Made by a program: the position numbers and the translations under genes. A DNA stretch of 52,443 nt from an uncultured Myxococcales bacterium (GTDB lineage: Bacteria > Myxococcota_A > UBA9042): NCBI GenBank assembly GCA_903842345.1, contig CAIMLR010000034.1, positions 1-52,443 on the forward strand, written 5' to 3'. Below the pieces are notes generated by a model that was not told where the DNA came from, did not search any database, and saw nothing but the letters and a program-made list of their open reading frames with translations. Shown in pieces: positions 25,531-33,236 of the stretch. Positions within the stretch are counted from its first letter, which is position 1; every line of letters begins with the position of its first letter.

Positions 25531-27446
25531 TGCACAATCCTGCGACCACCGCGGCTGTCCGCCTCCCATTCGCAGCGTCCGCATGGGTTGCGTGCCTGCT
25601 GGTTCCAGTCGCGGTTGGCTGCATGCAGATGCCGCCCGACGACAAGTTCGAATTTGCGACGCAATGGGAGCGCGTCTCCGCGACCGATTCTGACCCCGAC
25701 GCGGTTGACGCGATCGTTCAGGACGCGGCCGCGACGGACATCGCCACGGTCGATGTGGCCGACACAGGTCCCGAGATCGCCGAGGACGCGGACGCTGCCC
25801 CGACCGATGTGGCGACGGACGCGCCCGACGCAGGCGTTGACGCGGCAGCAGACATTGCCGTTGCGGTTGACGCAGGGGAGGACTCGCCGGATGCGGCGAC
25901 CGACGTCGCTCCAGACAGCGGACCTGCTGCTGACGCAGAGGCCGATGCCGCCACCGACAGCGTAGCCGAGGTCGACGCGGCGCCTGACGCTGGGGCGGAC
26001 AGCGCAGCCGATGGCGGACCGGACGTTGACGCGACGCCTGACGCGACGCCTGATGCAGCGGGCGATGGCAGTGACGCCGCGGACGCGCTGATCGCCGATG
26101 TTCCGCCAGACGCCGCGACGCCTGACTCGGCAGCCGACGCCGGACTTGATGCCGCAGGAGCCGATGCCCCGGACGTCCCAGCGGCCGCCGATGTGGGGGA
26201 AGATGCCGCCGATGCGCCAGATGCCGACGTTCCGCTTTGTACGCTGGCAAGCTGCGAGGACGGCAACGCCTGTACGGTTGACAGCTGCGATCTGCAGCAG
26301 GGCTGCCTTCACACCGCGACGGGCGGCACGTGCGACGACGGCAACGTCTGTACCAACGGCGACGCGTGCGGCGGCGGCGTTTGCCTGCCTGGCGCGGTCA
26401 CGTCGTGCGATGACGGCAACCTTTGCACGAGCGACACGTGCGGGGCGACAGCCGGCTGCGGCCACTTGCCCAAGTCCGGCGCGTGTTCGGACGGCAACCC
26501 GTGCACTTGGGGCGACTCCTGCGCGGGCGGCGTGTGTGAGGCGGGCATCGCGATGTCGTGCCCGTCGGACGGCAATCCGTGCACGCTGGACGCCTGTCAG
26601 GGCGGGACATGCGCGCACACGAGCGTCCCCGCGGGCACGTCCTGCGGTCTCGGCTTGAGCTGTGACGCGCAACAGGCGTGCGTCACCAATGACGCTGCGC
26701 CCATGACCGCGCTTGCCGGCGGCCCGGTCGCGATGGGCTCGCCAGACGGGCAGGGCGATGGCAACGAGCATCCCCAACACGTCGCGACGATCGCCGCGTT
26801 CGCTTTGGACACGGCTGAAGTTACGGTTGCCCAATACGCCGCGTTCTACGCCACGCTCGCAGTCCCGCAAAAGTGCGACGCCGCCAACACCACCGCGTTC
26901 AGCTGTGGCCGCCCCGCCGCCGCCGGCTACTGCAATTGGGGCGTGCCGAGCCTGAGCGGCCAGCCCGTCAACTGCGTGGACTGGTTCCAGGCCGACGCCT
27001 ACTGCGCATGGGCCGGCAAGCGCTTGCCAACGGAGGCCGAATGGGAGTTCGCGGCCCGTAGCGGCGGCCTCGATCAAGTCTACCCGTGGGGCGACGAGTT
27101 GGCCGATTGCAGCCGCGCGATCTGCGACGAAGGTGGCGGCGGCGGCGGGGGATGCGGATCGGGCGGGACCGCTGCGCCATGCGGCAAGAGCGCGGGCGAT
27201 TCAGCGCAGGGCGTCTGCGATCTGGCTGGCAACGTCGCTGAATGGTGCGCCGACTGGTACGACGCGTACGCCGCCGCGCCTGTGACCAATCCGATCGGCC
27301 CGAGCAGCAGCCCCGATGGCACGCGCGTCGTTCGCGGCGGTGGCTGGAACGACGTCGCCAACGCGTTGCGCGCCGCCGCCCGCGCGAGTCAGCTCCCAGG
27401 CACGCGGACAGGCCCGACCGGCTTCCGCTGCGCCAAGTCGCCGTAA
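25530..27446 (+). CDS. Lipoprotein with very long Asp/Ala stalk and FGE/SUMF1-like head
   Basis: A 638-residue protein; the ATG overlaps the preceding TGA. Signal ends VPVAVGC (C31). An Asp/Ala/Val stalk of about 190 residues (about 50-238) is the longest in the window. CEDGNACTVDSC-type repeats span about 240-390. The C-terminal ~245 residues are a formylglycine-generating enzyme (sulfatase-modifying factor) fold: GGPVAMGSPDG, LDTAEVTVAQYAAF, PVNCVDWFQADAYCAWAGKR, LPTEAEWEFAAR, GNVAEWCADWY, VVRGGGWND, GFRCAKSP. The two active-site cysteines of true FGE, normally just after the RGGS strand, are not present (NDVANALRAAARAS there), so formylglycine formation is unlikely. A Gly7 loop near 27132 is unusual. 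Confidence 0.83.
   Translation: MHNPATTAAVRLPFAASAWVACLLVPVAVGCMQMPPDDKFEFATQWERVSATDSDPDAVDAIVQDAAATDIATVDVADTGPEIAEDADAAPTDVATDAPDAGVDAAADIAVAVDAGEDSPDAATDVAPDSGPAADAEADAATDSVAEVDAAPDAGADSAADGGPDVDATPDATPDAAGDGSDAADALIADVPPDAATPDSAADAGLDAAGADAPDVPAAADVGEDAADAPDADVPLCTLASCEDGNACTVDSCDLQQGCLHTATGGTCDDGNVCTNGDACGGGVCLPGAVTSCDDGNLCTSDTCGATAGCGHLPKSGACSDGNPCTWGDSCAGGVCEAGIAMSCPSDGNPCTLDACQGGTCAHTSVPAGTSCGLGLSCDAQQACVTNDAAPMTALAGGPVAMGSPDGQGDGNEHPQHVATIAAFALDTAEVTVAQYAAFYATLAVPQKCDAANTTAFSCGRPAAAGYCNWGVPSLSGQPVNCVDWFQADAYCAWAGKRLPTEAEWEFAARSGGLDQVYPWGDELADCSRAICDEGGGGGGGCGSGGTAAPCGKSAGDSAQGVCDLAGNVAEWCADWYDAYAAAPVTNPIGPSSSPDGTRVVRGGGWNDVANALRAAARASQLPGTRTGPTGFRCAKSP
25680..26240 (+). repeat. Asp/Ala-coding low-complexity repeat
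   Basis: About 560 bases encode almost only Asp, Ala, Val, Thr, Pro and Gly, with recurring gacgcg and gatgcgg runs giving D-A-x-D-A steps. It forms the acidic stalk of the FGE-like lipoprotein. Repeats are imperfect and vary in period, so slippage-driven growth followed by drift is likely. Confidence 0.7.
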
Positions 27447-27591
27447 GCGCGGAAACACGCAGTGCCCGGCCATTTGGCCCCAACGCCGCGCCACGATGGA
27501 CCTTTCTGGTGGGGAAATTTCCGCAGTCTTCTGGGGTATTTTCCACGGCAAAAATGTCACAATTACATGAGGTTGAGGAGTCAAATAGCGC

Positions 27592-27651
27592 TTGCATCCG
27601 CCGGTGGTGCAGTTACGTTGGGGATGCTCGCGGGCAGATGCCCGGATGCAA
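27592..27651 (+). promoter_or_regulatory. Structured 5' leader candidate of the DUF2334 gene
   Basis: TTGCATCCG (27592-27600) is perfectly complementary to CGGATGCAA (27643-27651), closing a 60-base element that ends just before the AAGGAAGGGGG ribosome site. Inside it, CGGGCA-GA-TGCCCG (27631-27644) is a competing short hairpin overlapping the outer 3' arm, so two mutually exclusive folds can be drawn. It does not match the c-di-GMP GEMM consensus or another riboswitch I know. Confidence 0.4.
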
Positions 27652-27666
27652 AGGAAGGGGGAATCG

Positions 27667-29502
27667 ATGAAGCGCACTATTTCCTTGCTGTGGATAGGAG
27701 TCCTGCTCGCCGGGTTGGTTGGGTGTGTTACAGCCAACGACCAGAAGGCTGATCCCGGTCAATCGCAGGCTCTGCAGACTGTTGTCGGCACGCCGGCGAA
27801 CACAGTCGTCCCGCAAAGCCCGACCATTCCAACGTCGCTCCTGGGCGCCCAGCCCTCAGGGAGCATGAACCAATTCCCCGCCGACTTTGGCGGCGCCGCG
27901 CTCCGCAACGGCAAGGAGCGTCCGGTCCCTCAGGCCCGCGGCATGGACCATCGGCCGACCGAACTGGTGCTGCCGAGTCATGAAGTCGAGGTGCCGGCTG
28001 GCGATGAGTCCGCGAAGACGCAGACGGCGTTTGCGACGCTGCCGAGCGGCACGTTGGTTCTGTACGACAGCACGGGGCCGTACGGTTGGCTCGGCGAGTT
28101 GTACGGCATCGCGGCGATCAATCTGGCGAGCCACTTTGGCGCAACCGCCAGCAAGCCGGTGATTCAGTACAAGGTCGGCGACATCGCCAAGTACAAGGCC
28201 GTCATCTACATCGGTTCGACCTATGACGAGCCGTTGCCCGTCGCCTTCCTGGACGATGTCCTCGCGTCCAGCGTGCCGGTCGTCTGGATGTACGACAACA
28301 TTTGGCAACTGGCCAACCGCGCCGCGGATTTCTTTGGCATGTACGGCTACAACCCGTGGGCGTTTGACGTCACCTCCATCAGCCAGGTGACCTACCACGG
28401 CACAGTGCTGACGCGTGATTCGACCAACGGCGCCGGCATCATGCAATTCAGTCCGTTTGACGACACGCGGGTCGCGACCTTGGCCACTGCGACGCGCGCC
28501 GATGGCACGACGCTGCCGTGGGCCATCCGCTCGGGCAACCTGACGTACGTTGGCGAAGTGCCGTTTGCGTTCATCGACCACAACGACCGCTACTTGGTGT
28601 TCTGCGACCTTCTGTTCGACGTGCTCGCGCCGACCACGGCGACCCAGCACCGCGCGCTGGTCCGGCTGGAGGACGTGAGTCCCATGACGGATCCGACGGC
28701 GTTCAAGGCGATGGTTGACTACCTCTACGCCAATGGCGTCCCGTTCAGCGTCGCGACGATCGCGCTGTACACGGACCCGCTGGGCGCGGCCAACGCCGGC
28801 AAGGCGCAGACGGCGAAGTGGACGCAAAAGACGGCGATGCTCACGCAGTTGAAGTACGCGGTTAGTCACGGCGGCACGTTGGTGCTGCACGGCTACACGC
28901 ACCAGTACGGCAGCCTGAAGAACCCGTATTCCGGCACGACGGCGGATGACTTTGAGTTCTACATGGCGCACGTCGACACGGTGACGGATAACGTCGTGTA
29001 CGACGGCGCGGTGCCGCAGGACACGGCCGCGTGGGCGATGGCGCGCATCACGTCTGCCCAGTCCGCGCTCAAGGCGGCCGGGCTGACGTCGCCGACGATC
29101 TTCGAGTATCCGCACTACGCCGGCTCGCCGACCGACTCCAAGGCCATCAAGGCGCTGATCGGCACGGCGTATCACCGCGGCCTCTACTTCAGCGGCGACC
29201 TCGGGCTGACGAAGTCGGACATCACGCACAGCATCGGCTTGTTCTATCCGTACGCCGTCACCGACGTCTACGGTTGGAAGATCAAGCCGGAGAACATGGG
29301 CAACTACGAGCCCTCGGCTTACAACAACCATCCGCCGCGGCTGTCGGCGGACTTGGTCACGACGGCGCAGAACAACCTGGTGATTCGCGACGGCGTGGCC
29401 AGCTTCTTCTTCCATCCGTATGAGCCGCTGGCCGAGCTGCAGGCGATTGTGACTGGCGTGAAGGCGGCGGGGTACAAGTTCGTCGCGGTCAACTCCCTGT
29501 GA
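27667..29502 (+). CDS. DUF2334 polysaccharide-deacetylase-like lipoprotein
   Basis: A 611-residue lipoprotein; the signal ends LLAGLVGC (C20), with AAGGAAGGGGG ahead of the ATG. After a Pro/Thr/Ser-rich linker it has a Rossmann-like N-terminal part (LVLYDSTGPYGWLGELYGI, KAVIYIGSTYDEPLP) and then a DUF2334 catalytic-type barrel: VRLEDVSPMTD (around residue 335), GGTLVLHGYTHQYGS (around 405), IFEYPHYAGS and FFHPYE. DUF2334 is related to NodB-type sugar deacetylases, with D and H residues binding metal; here ED and HGYTH fill these places. Acting at the cell surface on a secreted glycan is inferred from its location before nfrB. It is not stalked with Asp. Confidence 0.8.
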   Translation: MKRTISLLWIGVLLAGLVGCVTANDQKADPGQSQALQTVVGTPANTVVPQSPTIPTSLLGAQPSGSMNQFPADFGGAALRNGKERPVPQARGMDHRPTELVLPSHEVEVPAGDESAKTQTAFATLPSGTLVLYDSTGPYGWLGELYGIAAINLASHFGATASKPVIQYKVGDIAKYKAVIYIGSTYDEPLPVAFLDDVLASSVPVVWMYDNIWQLANRAADFFGMYGYNPWAFDVTSISQVTYHGTVLTRDSTNGAGIMQFSPFDDTRVATLATATRADGTTLPWAIRSGNLTYVGEVPFAFIDHNDRYLVFCDLLFDVLAPTTATQHRALVRLEDVSPMTDPTAFKAMVDYLYANGVPFSVATIALYTDPLGAANAGKAQTAKWTQKTAMLTQLKYAVSHGGTLVLHGYTHQYGSLKNPYSGTTADDFEFYMAHVDTVTDNVVYDGAVPQDTAAWAMARITSAQSALKAAGLTSPTIFEYPHYAGSPTDSKAIKALIGTAYHRGLYFSGDLGLTKSDITHSIGLFYPYAVTDVYGWKIKPENMGNYEPSAYNNHPPRLSADLVTTAQNNLVIRDGVASFFFHPYEPLAELQAIVTGVKAAGYKFVAVNSL

Positions 29503-29547
29503 CCGGATGTGGGCGTTGCGCACGTTCGCGCGCCAAGCACCTACGCG

Positions 29548-29583
29548 CCGTCGCCTGAACCTCGTCACGAGGTCACGCGACGG
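29548..29583 (+). promoter_or_regulatory. First of two tandem hairpins between the DUF2334 and nfrB genes
   Basis: CCGTCGC (29548-29554) pairs with GCGACGG (29577-29583); inside, CCTCG (29560-29564) pairs with CGAGG (29568-29572) around a TCA loop. Twelve pairs in all with a 5x4 internal loop. There is no U-tract, so it is not a standard terminator. Confidence 0.55.
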
Positions 29584-29591
29584 CCACTAAC

Positions 29592-29640
29592 GGCACCTCC
29601 CCGGCGCGTCCCTCCCCCACGCGCCGGGGACACAGGTGCC
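29592..29640 (+). promoter_or_regulatory. Second, very strong hairpin immediately before the nfrB ribosome site
   Basis: GGCACCT (29592-29598) and CCCCGGCGCGT (29599-29609) pair with ACGCGCCGGGG (29619-29629) and AGGTGCC (29634-29640): 18 perfect pairs, a 9-base pyrimidine loop and a single ACAC bulge. The purine-rich AAGGGAAGGG Shine-Dalgarno starts at the next base. It may stabilise or gate the nfrB message. Confidence 0.6.
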
Positions 29641-29659
29641 AAGGGAAGGGTCGACAGTC

Positions 29660-31567
29660 ATGCTGAACACGTGGTTGTCCGTCTATCTTGACGTCCTCAA
29701 CGGCCTTATCGTCGCAACCGCCTTCGTGATTCTGGTCAGCGGCCTCGACGACCTGGTCATCGACACAGTCTTTTGGGCAGGCGAGTTCAAGCGCCGGTTC
29801 ATCGACCACCAACCGCGTCCGACCCTCTCCGCCGACGCGCTCCGCGCTCGCGAGGAACGCTGGTTCGCCATCATGGTGCCGGCGTGGCATGAGTCGGACG
29901 TCATCGCCAACATGATTGAAAACACGCTGGAGACGCTGGATTACAGCCACTACGTCGTCTTCCTCGGCACCTACCGCAACGACCCTGCGACGGCGGCGGA
30001 GGCGGACAAGATGGTGGCGCGCGACCCCGCGCACATTCACCGCGCCATCGTGGACGCTGACGGTCCGACCTGCAAAGCGGATTGCCTGAACTGGATTCTG
30101 CGCGCCATCGCGGAGTACGAGGGAACGCACGGGATGCAGTTCGCCGGCGTCCTGATGCATGACTGCGAAGACGTGATCCACCCGATGGAGCTCAAGTACT
30201 TCAACGACCAAATCGACGACCATGACCTGATCCAGCTGCCGGTGGCGTCGCTTGACGTGCCGGCCTCGGCGCTGATTGCGGGCACGTACCTGGACGACTT
30301 TGCGGAAGTGCACCAGAAAGACGTCATCGTGCGCCAGAAGCTGACCGGCTTGGTGCCGGGCGCGGGCGTTGCGCTCTGTTACAGTCGTCAGGCCATCGGC
30401 GCCGCGATGGCGGAGTACGACGGCACGGCCTTCAATACGGGAACGCTGACGGAAGACTACGATTTCAGTTTCCGCCTCGCAGCTCTCGGCTTTACCCGCC
30501 AGACTTTTGCCCACACGCCGTTGAAGCGCGTGCCGGCGCGTCGGGCGGGCGATTGGTGGCAGCGGCCCGCGACGGCGACCGGCCTGCTCGTGACGTGCGA
30601 GTATTTTCCATCCACCTTCCGCACGGCGTACCGGCAGCGCGCGCGGTGGATTCTCGGGATCGCGTTTCTCGGCTGGCAGCAGTTGCGTTGGCGCGGCAGC
30701 TTCTTGAACAAATACATGTTTTTCCGCGATCGCAAAGGCATCATCACCGCGCCGTTCTCCATGCTCGCGTACTTCGTGCTGGCCAATACGCTGGTGCTCC
30801 TGATGGTTGGGAAAGGCGGCGGCAGTCAGCCGCTGGCGTCGCACTTGGTGCTTTACGCGCCGTGGCTGTGGCCGGTGCTCGTCATCAACACGTTTCTCCT
30901 GGCCAACCGGCTCGTTGAGCGCATCTACTTTGTGACCCGGCTGAACGGTCTGCGACAGGGGCTGCTGAGTGTTCCGCGGACGATTCTCAACAACTTCATC
31001 AACTTCTCAGCCGTGTCGCGCGCTTGGCATCAGTACGCGTCGCACCTGATCACCGGCGAATCGATCGCGTGGGACAAGACGAGCCACACGTATCCGACGA
31101 CGGCCGAGCTGGTGCGTCACCGTCGGCGGCTCGGCGAGATTCTCGTGGAGCATGGCGTGATCACGGCGGCGGAGCTCGAGACTGCGGTGGCGCTTCAGCA
31201 CGCGCAAGGCGTGCCGCTGGGGCAGTTGCTCATCGAATCCGGGCGGCTGACGCCGGAGATCCTGGCCGACTCGCTGGCGGAGCAGGCGGATTTGCCGCGC
31301 GTTCACCACGATACCGGGCCGGTCCACGGGTTGGCGGGCGCGATTCCGCGCGAGATCATCCGCCGTCACCACGTCGTCCCGTTCGCCAAGAGCGACGAAG
31401 ACACGCTGCAGGTCGCCGTTGCGGTCCTGCCGGACGCGGCTGTGACCCGGCGGATTCACGCGGTCACGGGCATGCACGTCACGTACATCGTGGCGTGTGA
31501 TTATGAAGTCGCCCAATGGGTCGCGGATGCGGCTCCTGACGACGTTCAGCTCGCAGGCACCCCGTGA
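29660..31567 (+). CDS. nfrB: NfrB-like family 2 polysaccharide synthase with MshEN c-di-GMP domain
   Basis: A 635-residue inner-membrane protein. The N-terminal helix LDVLNGLIVATAFVILVSGL is followed by a processive GT2 core with D168-C-E-D171, T264-E-D266 and Q326-R-A-R-W330, the three signatures of cellulose- or PNAG-type synthases. Two more hydrophobic regions lie around residues 360-440. Residues about 488-545 carry a tandem MshEN motif: RLGEILVEHG...LETAVALQ, a five-residue gap, then LGQLLIESG...LADSLAEQ, the pattern that binds c-di-GMP. E. coli NfrB has the same GT2 plus MshEN order but is about 110 residues longer. The ATG at 29660 is used rather than a GTG at 29636 that falls inside the hairpin. 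Overlaps the NfrA-like gene by 4 bases. Confidence 0.86.
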   Translation: MLNTWLSVYLDVLNGLIVATAFVILVSGLDDLVIDTVFWAGEFKRRFIDHQPRPTLSADALRAREERWFAIMVPAWHESDVIANMIENTLETLDYSHYVVFLGTYRNDPATAAEADKMVARDPAHIHRAIVDADGPTCKADCLNWILRAIAEYEGTHGMQFAGVLMHDCEDVIHPMELKYFNDQIDDHDLIQLPVASLDVPASALIAGTYLDDFAEVHQKDVIVRQKLTGLVPGAGVALCYSRQAIGAAMAEYDGTAFNTGTLTEDYDFSFRLAALGFTRQTFAHTPLKRVPARRAGDWWQRPATATGLLVTCEYFPSTFRTAYRQRARWILGIAFLGWQQLRWRGSFLNKYMFFRDRKGIITAPFSMLAYFVLANTLVLLMVGKGGGSQPLASHLVLYAPWLWPVLVINTFLLANRLVERIYFVTRLNGLRQGLLSVPRTILNNFINFSAVSRAWHQYASHLITGESIAWDKTSHTYPTTAELVRHRRRLGEILVEHGVITAAELETAVALQHAQGVPLGQLLIESGRLTPEILADSLAEQADLPRVHHDTGPVHGLAGAIPREIIRRHHVVPFAKSDEDTLQVAVAVLPDAAVTRRIHAVTGMHVTYIVACDYEVAQWVADAAPDDVQLAGTP

Positions 31568-33177
31568 GACCTGCATCTCCGCACCCGCGGACGGCGATCG
31601 CGCGATCGCTGGCAGGCGGGCTGTTGGTGTGTGGTTTGCTGACCGCGTCCCCTTTCGCTGCGGCCGCCGACGTGCCTCTGCCGGCGACAGTTACGCCGAC
31701 GGCCGCGGATCCAACCGCGGAGGCGCGCACGGCCTATCAACGCGAGCCGACCAGCGCGTTTCTCGGGCGGAGCCTCCTGGACGCGCTGGTGCGCAGCGGT
31801 CAGGTCGAGGCGGCAAAACGGCTGGTTGTCGAGCTCGCCCAGCGTTTCCCTGACGATGCGCAACTGTGGGCGCAGACGGGCTATCTGCAGTTCTCGCTGC
31901 GGGAATTCAAGCACGCGCAGGCGGCGTTTGGCCGGGCGCTCCTGGGCGACGACTGGCAGCCGGAGCAACGGCGCAATCTGGCGTTTGCCGAGGCGGACAG
32001 TGCGCTCGCGGCTGGCGATCCGCCAGGTGCGGTCGCCGCGCTGATGGCGCTGCACGCCGATGAGGATCCGACGGTGCAGTTGCGCCTCGGTCGCGCGCAG
32101 CTGGCCATGCGCGATCGACCGACGGCGTTGGCAACGGCCAAGTGGCTGGTCGTCCATGCCCCGGACGCGGACTTTCAGCGCGCCGGCGAGTCGCTGATGG
32201 GGGATGCGCTGGAGGGATTCGTCGATCCCCGCGCGTTCAAGCAGTTGAACCTCGGCTACGCCTATCTGCGGCAGCATGACGATGCCGCAGGACTCGCGGC
32301 TTTTGAGCGCGGTTTTGCGATGGGCGTCGGCAAGGCGTTTCACTATGCGGACGCCGCCTACGCCGCCAAGCGCTTGAACGAAAACGTCAAATCCATCCGC
32401 TATTTTCGTTTCTGCCTGGATCTCGCCGAGTACGAACACAGCTTCAGCGAACAGCGGATGTTCGGCTATCGCCGGGAGATCGAGGTGATGGAGCGGCGCT
32501 GGGGTGTCCTCATCGGCACGCCGTACCACGCGGGCGAGTTGGACGTTTGGCAAGGCGGCATTGAGGTGTACTGGCAGCCGCCCGTGATTGGCTACCGCGA
32601 CGGCCGGACGGTGCAATTCTTCGCACGGACGTTCCTCAATTTCCGCAATGGCATGAGCGGACCGACCGGCGGGGACACGACCCAGGAATCGCTGGGCGTC
32701 CGCTTCAAGCCGCTCGCGTCGCAGAACATCGCGCTGACGGCGGAGCGGCTGTTCGCGGTGGGACGGTACTCAGTGAACGACTGGCTGTTCCGCGTGGGCT
32801 ACTCGACCGGGGACGGCACCGACCTGCGCGTGGATCGCGGCGACTGGCAGAGTTGGCAGGTGTACAGCGAAGCGGCGTACTACGTGAGCGCGCGGCGGCT
32901 GCTGGTGGGCGCGGAGGTGCGCTACGGCGTCGCGCTGCCCATGCCTGGATACAACCACATGACGATCTACCCACATCTCCTGATTGGCGTGGACTATGAC
33001 AGCGCGTCGCGGGACGAACTGGTTGACGCCGTCGGTCCCGGACTCAGCCTGCGCACCTGGTTTGGCGACGATCGCTACCGGGCCCCCCGCGGCTGGCTGG
33101 AATTGAACGGCCAATACCGCTTTGCCGATGCGGAACGCGGTCGCGGCCCCGCGCTGCGTGCCACGCTCTCCTTCTGA
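31564..33177 (+). CDS. nfrA: NfrA-like outer-membrane protein (TPR plus barrel)
   Basis: A 537-residue exported protein starting with GTG inside the nfrB stop (GTGA overlap), signal LAGGLLVCGLLTASPFAAAA. Residues about 60-310 are TPR-like helical repeats (AKRLVVELAQRFPDDAQLWA, FKQLNLGYAYLRQHDDAAGL). From about residue 320 the chain becomes amphipathic beta strands ending in ALRATLSF with a terminal Phe, typical of outer-membrane barrels. This mirrors NfrA, which has TPR repeats and an NfrA_C barrel and exports the NfrB-made glycan; E. coli NfrA is nearly twice as long. The blocks YRREIEVMERRWGVLIGTPY and GGIEVYWQPP fit the start of the NfrA C-terminal domain. Confidence 0.78.
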   Translation: MRPASPHPRTAIARSLAGGLLVCGLLTASPFAAAADVPLPATVTPTAADPTAEARTAYQREPTSAFLGRSLLDALVRSGQVEAAKRLVVELAQRFPDDAQLWAQTGYLQFSLREFKHAQAAFGRALLGDDWQPEQRRNLAFAEADSALAAGDPPGAVAALMALHADEDPTVQLRLGRAQLAMRDRPTALATAKWLVVHAPDADFQRAGESLMGDALEGFVDPRAFKQLNLGYAYLRQHDDAAGLAAFERGFAMGVGKAFHYADAAYAAKRLNENVKSIRYFRFCLDLAEYEHSFSEQRMFGYRREIEVMERRWGVLIGTPYHAGELDVWQGGIEVYWQPPVIGYRDGRTVQFFARTFLNFRNGMSGPTGGDTTQESLGVRFKPLASQNIALTAERLFAVGRYSVNDWLFRVGYSTGDGTDLRVDRGDWQSWQVYSEAAYYVSARRLLVGAEVRYGVALPMPGYNHMTIYPHLLIGVDYDSASRDELVDAVGPGLSLRTWFGDDRYRAPRGWLELNGQYRFADAERGRGPALRATLSF

Positions 33178-33236
33178 CCTTGCCGCCGCTTGACACACCT
33201 CCTCACGACAGCGAGCCTAGTCCCGGAGGTCCACCG

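Noticed and set aside
27592-27651. GEMM (c-di-GMP) riboswitch before the DUF2334 gene
   Set aside because: Attractive because of the MshEN domain downstream, but the conserved GGGCAAACC and ACGCAAAGCC cores are absent.
29636-29660. GTG at 29636 as nfrB start
   Set aside because: It lies within the 3' arm of the leader hairpin and has no ribosome site; the ATG at 29660 has AAGGGAAGGG upstream.
33190-33223. TTGACA ... TAGTCC as promoter for the SDR gene
   Set aside because: The spacer is 22 bases, too long for a sigma-70-type promoter; the SDR gene may instead be read from nfrBA.
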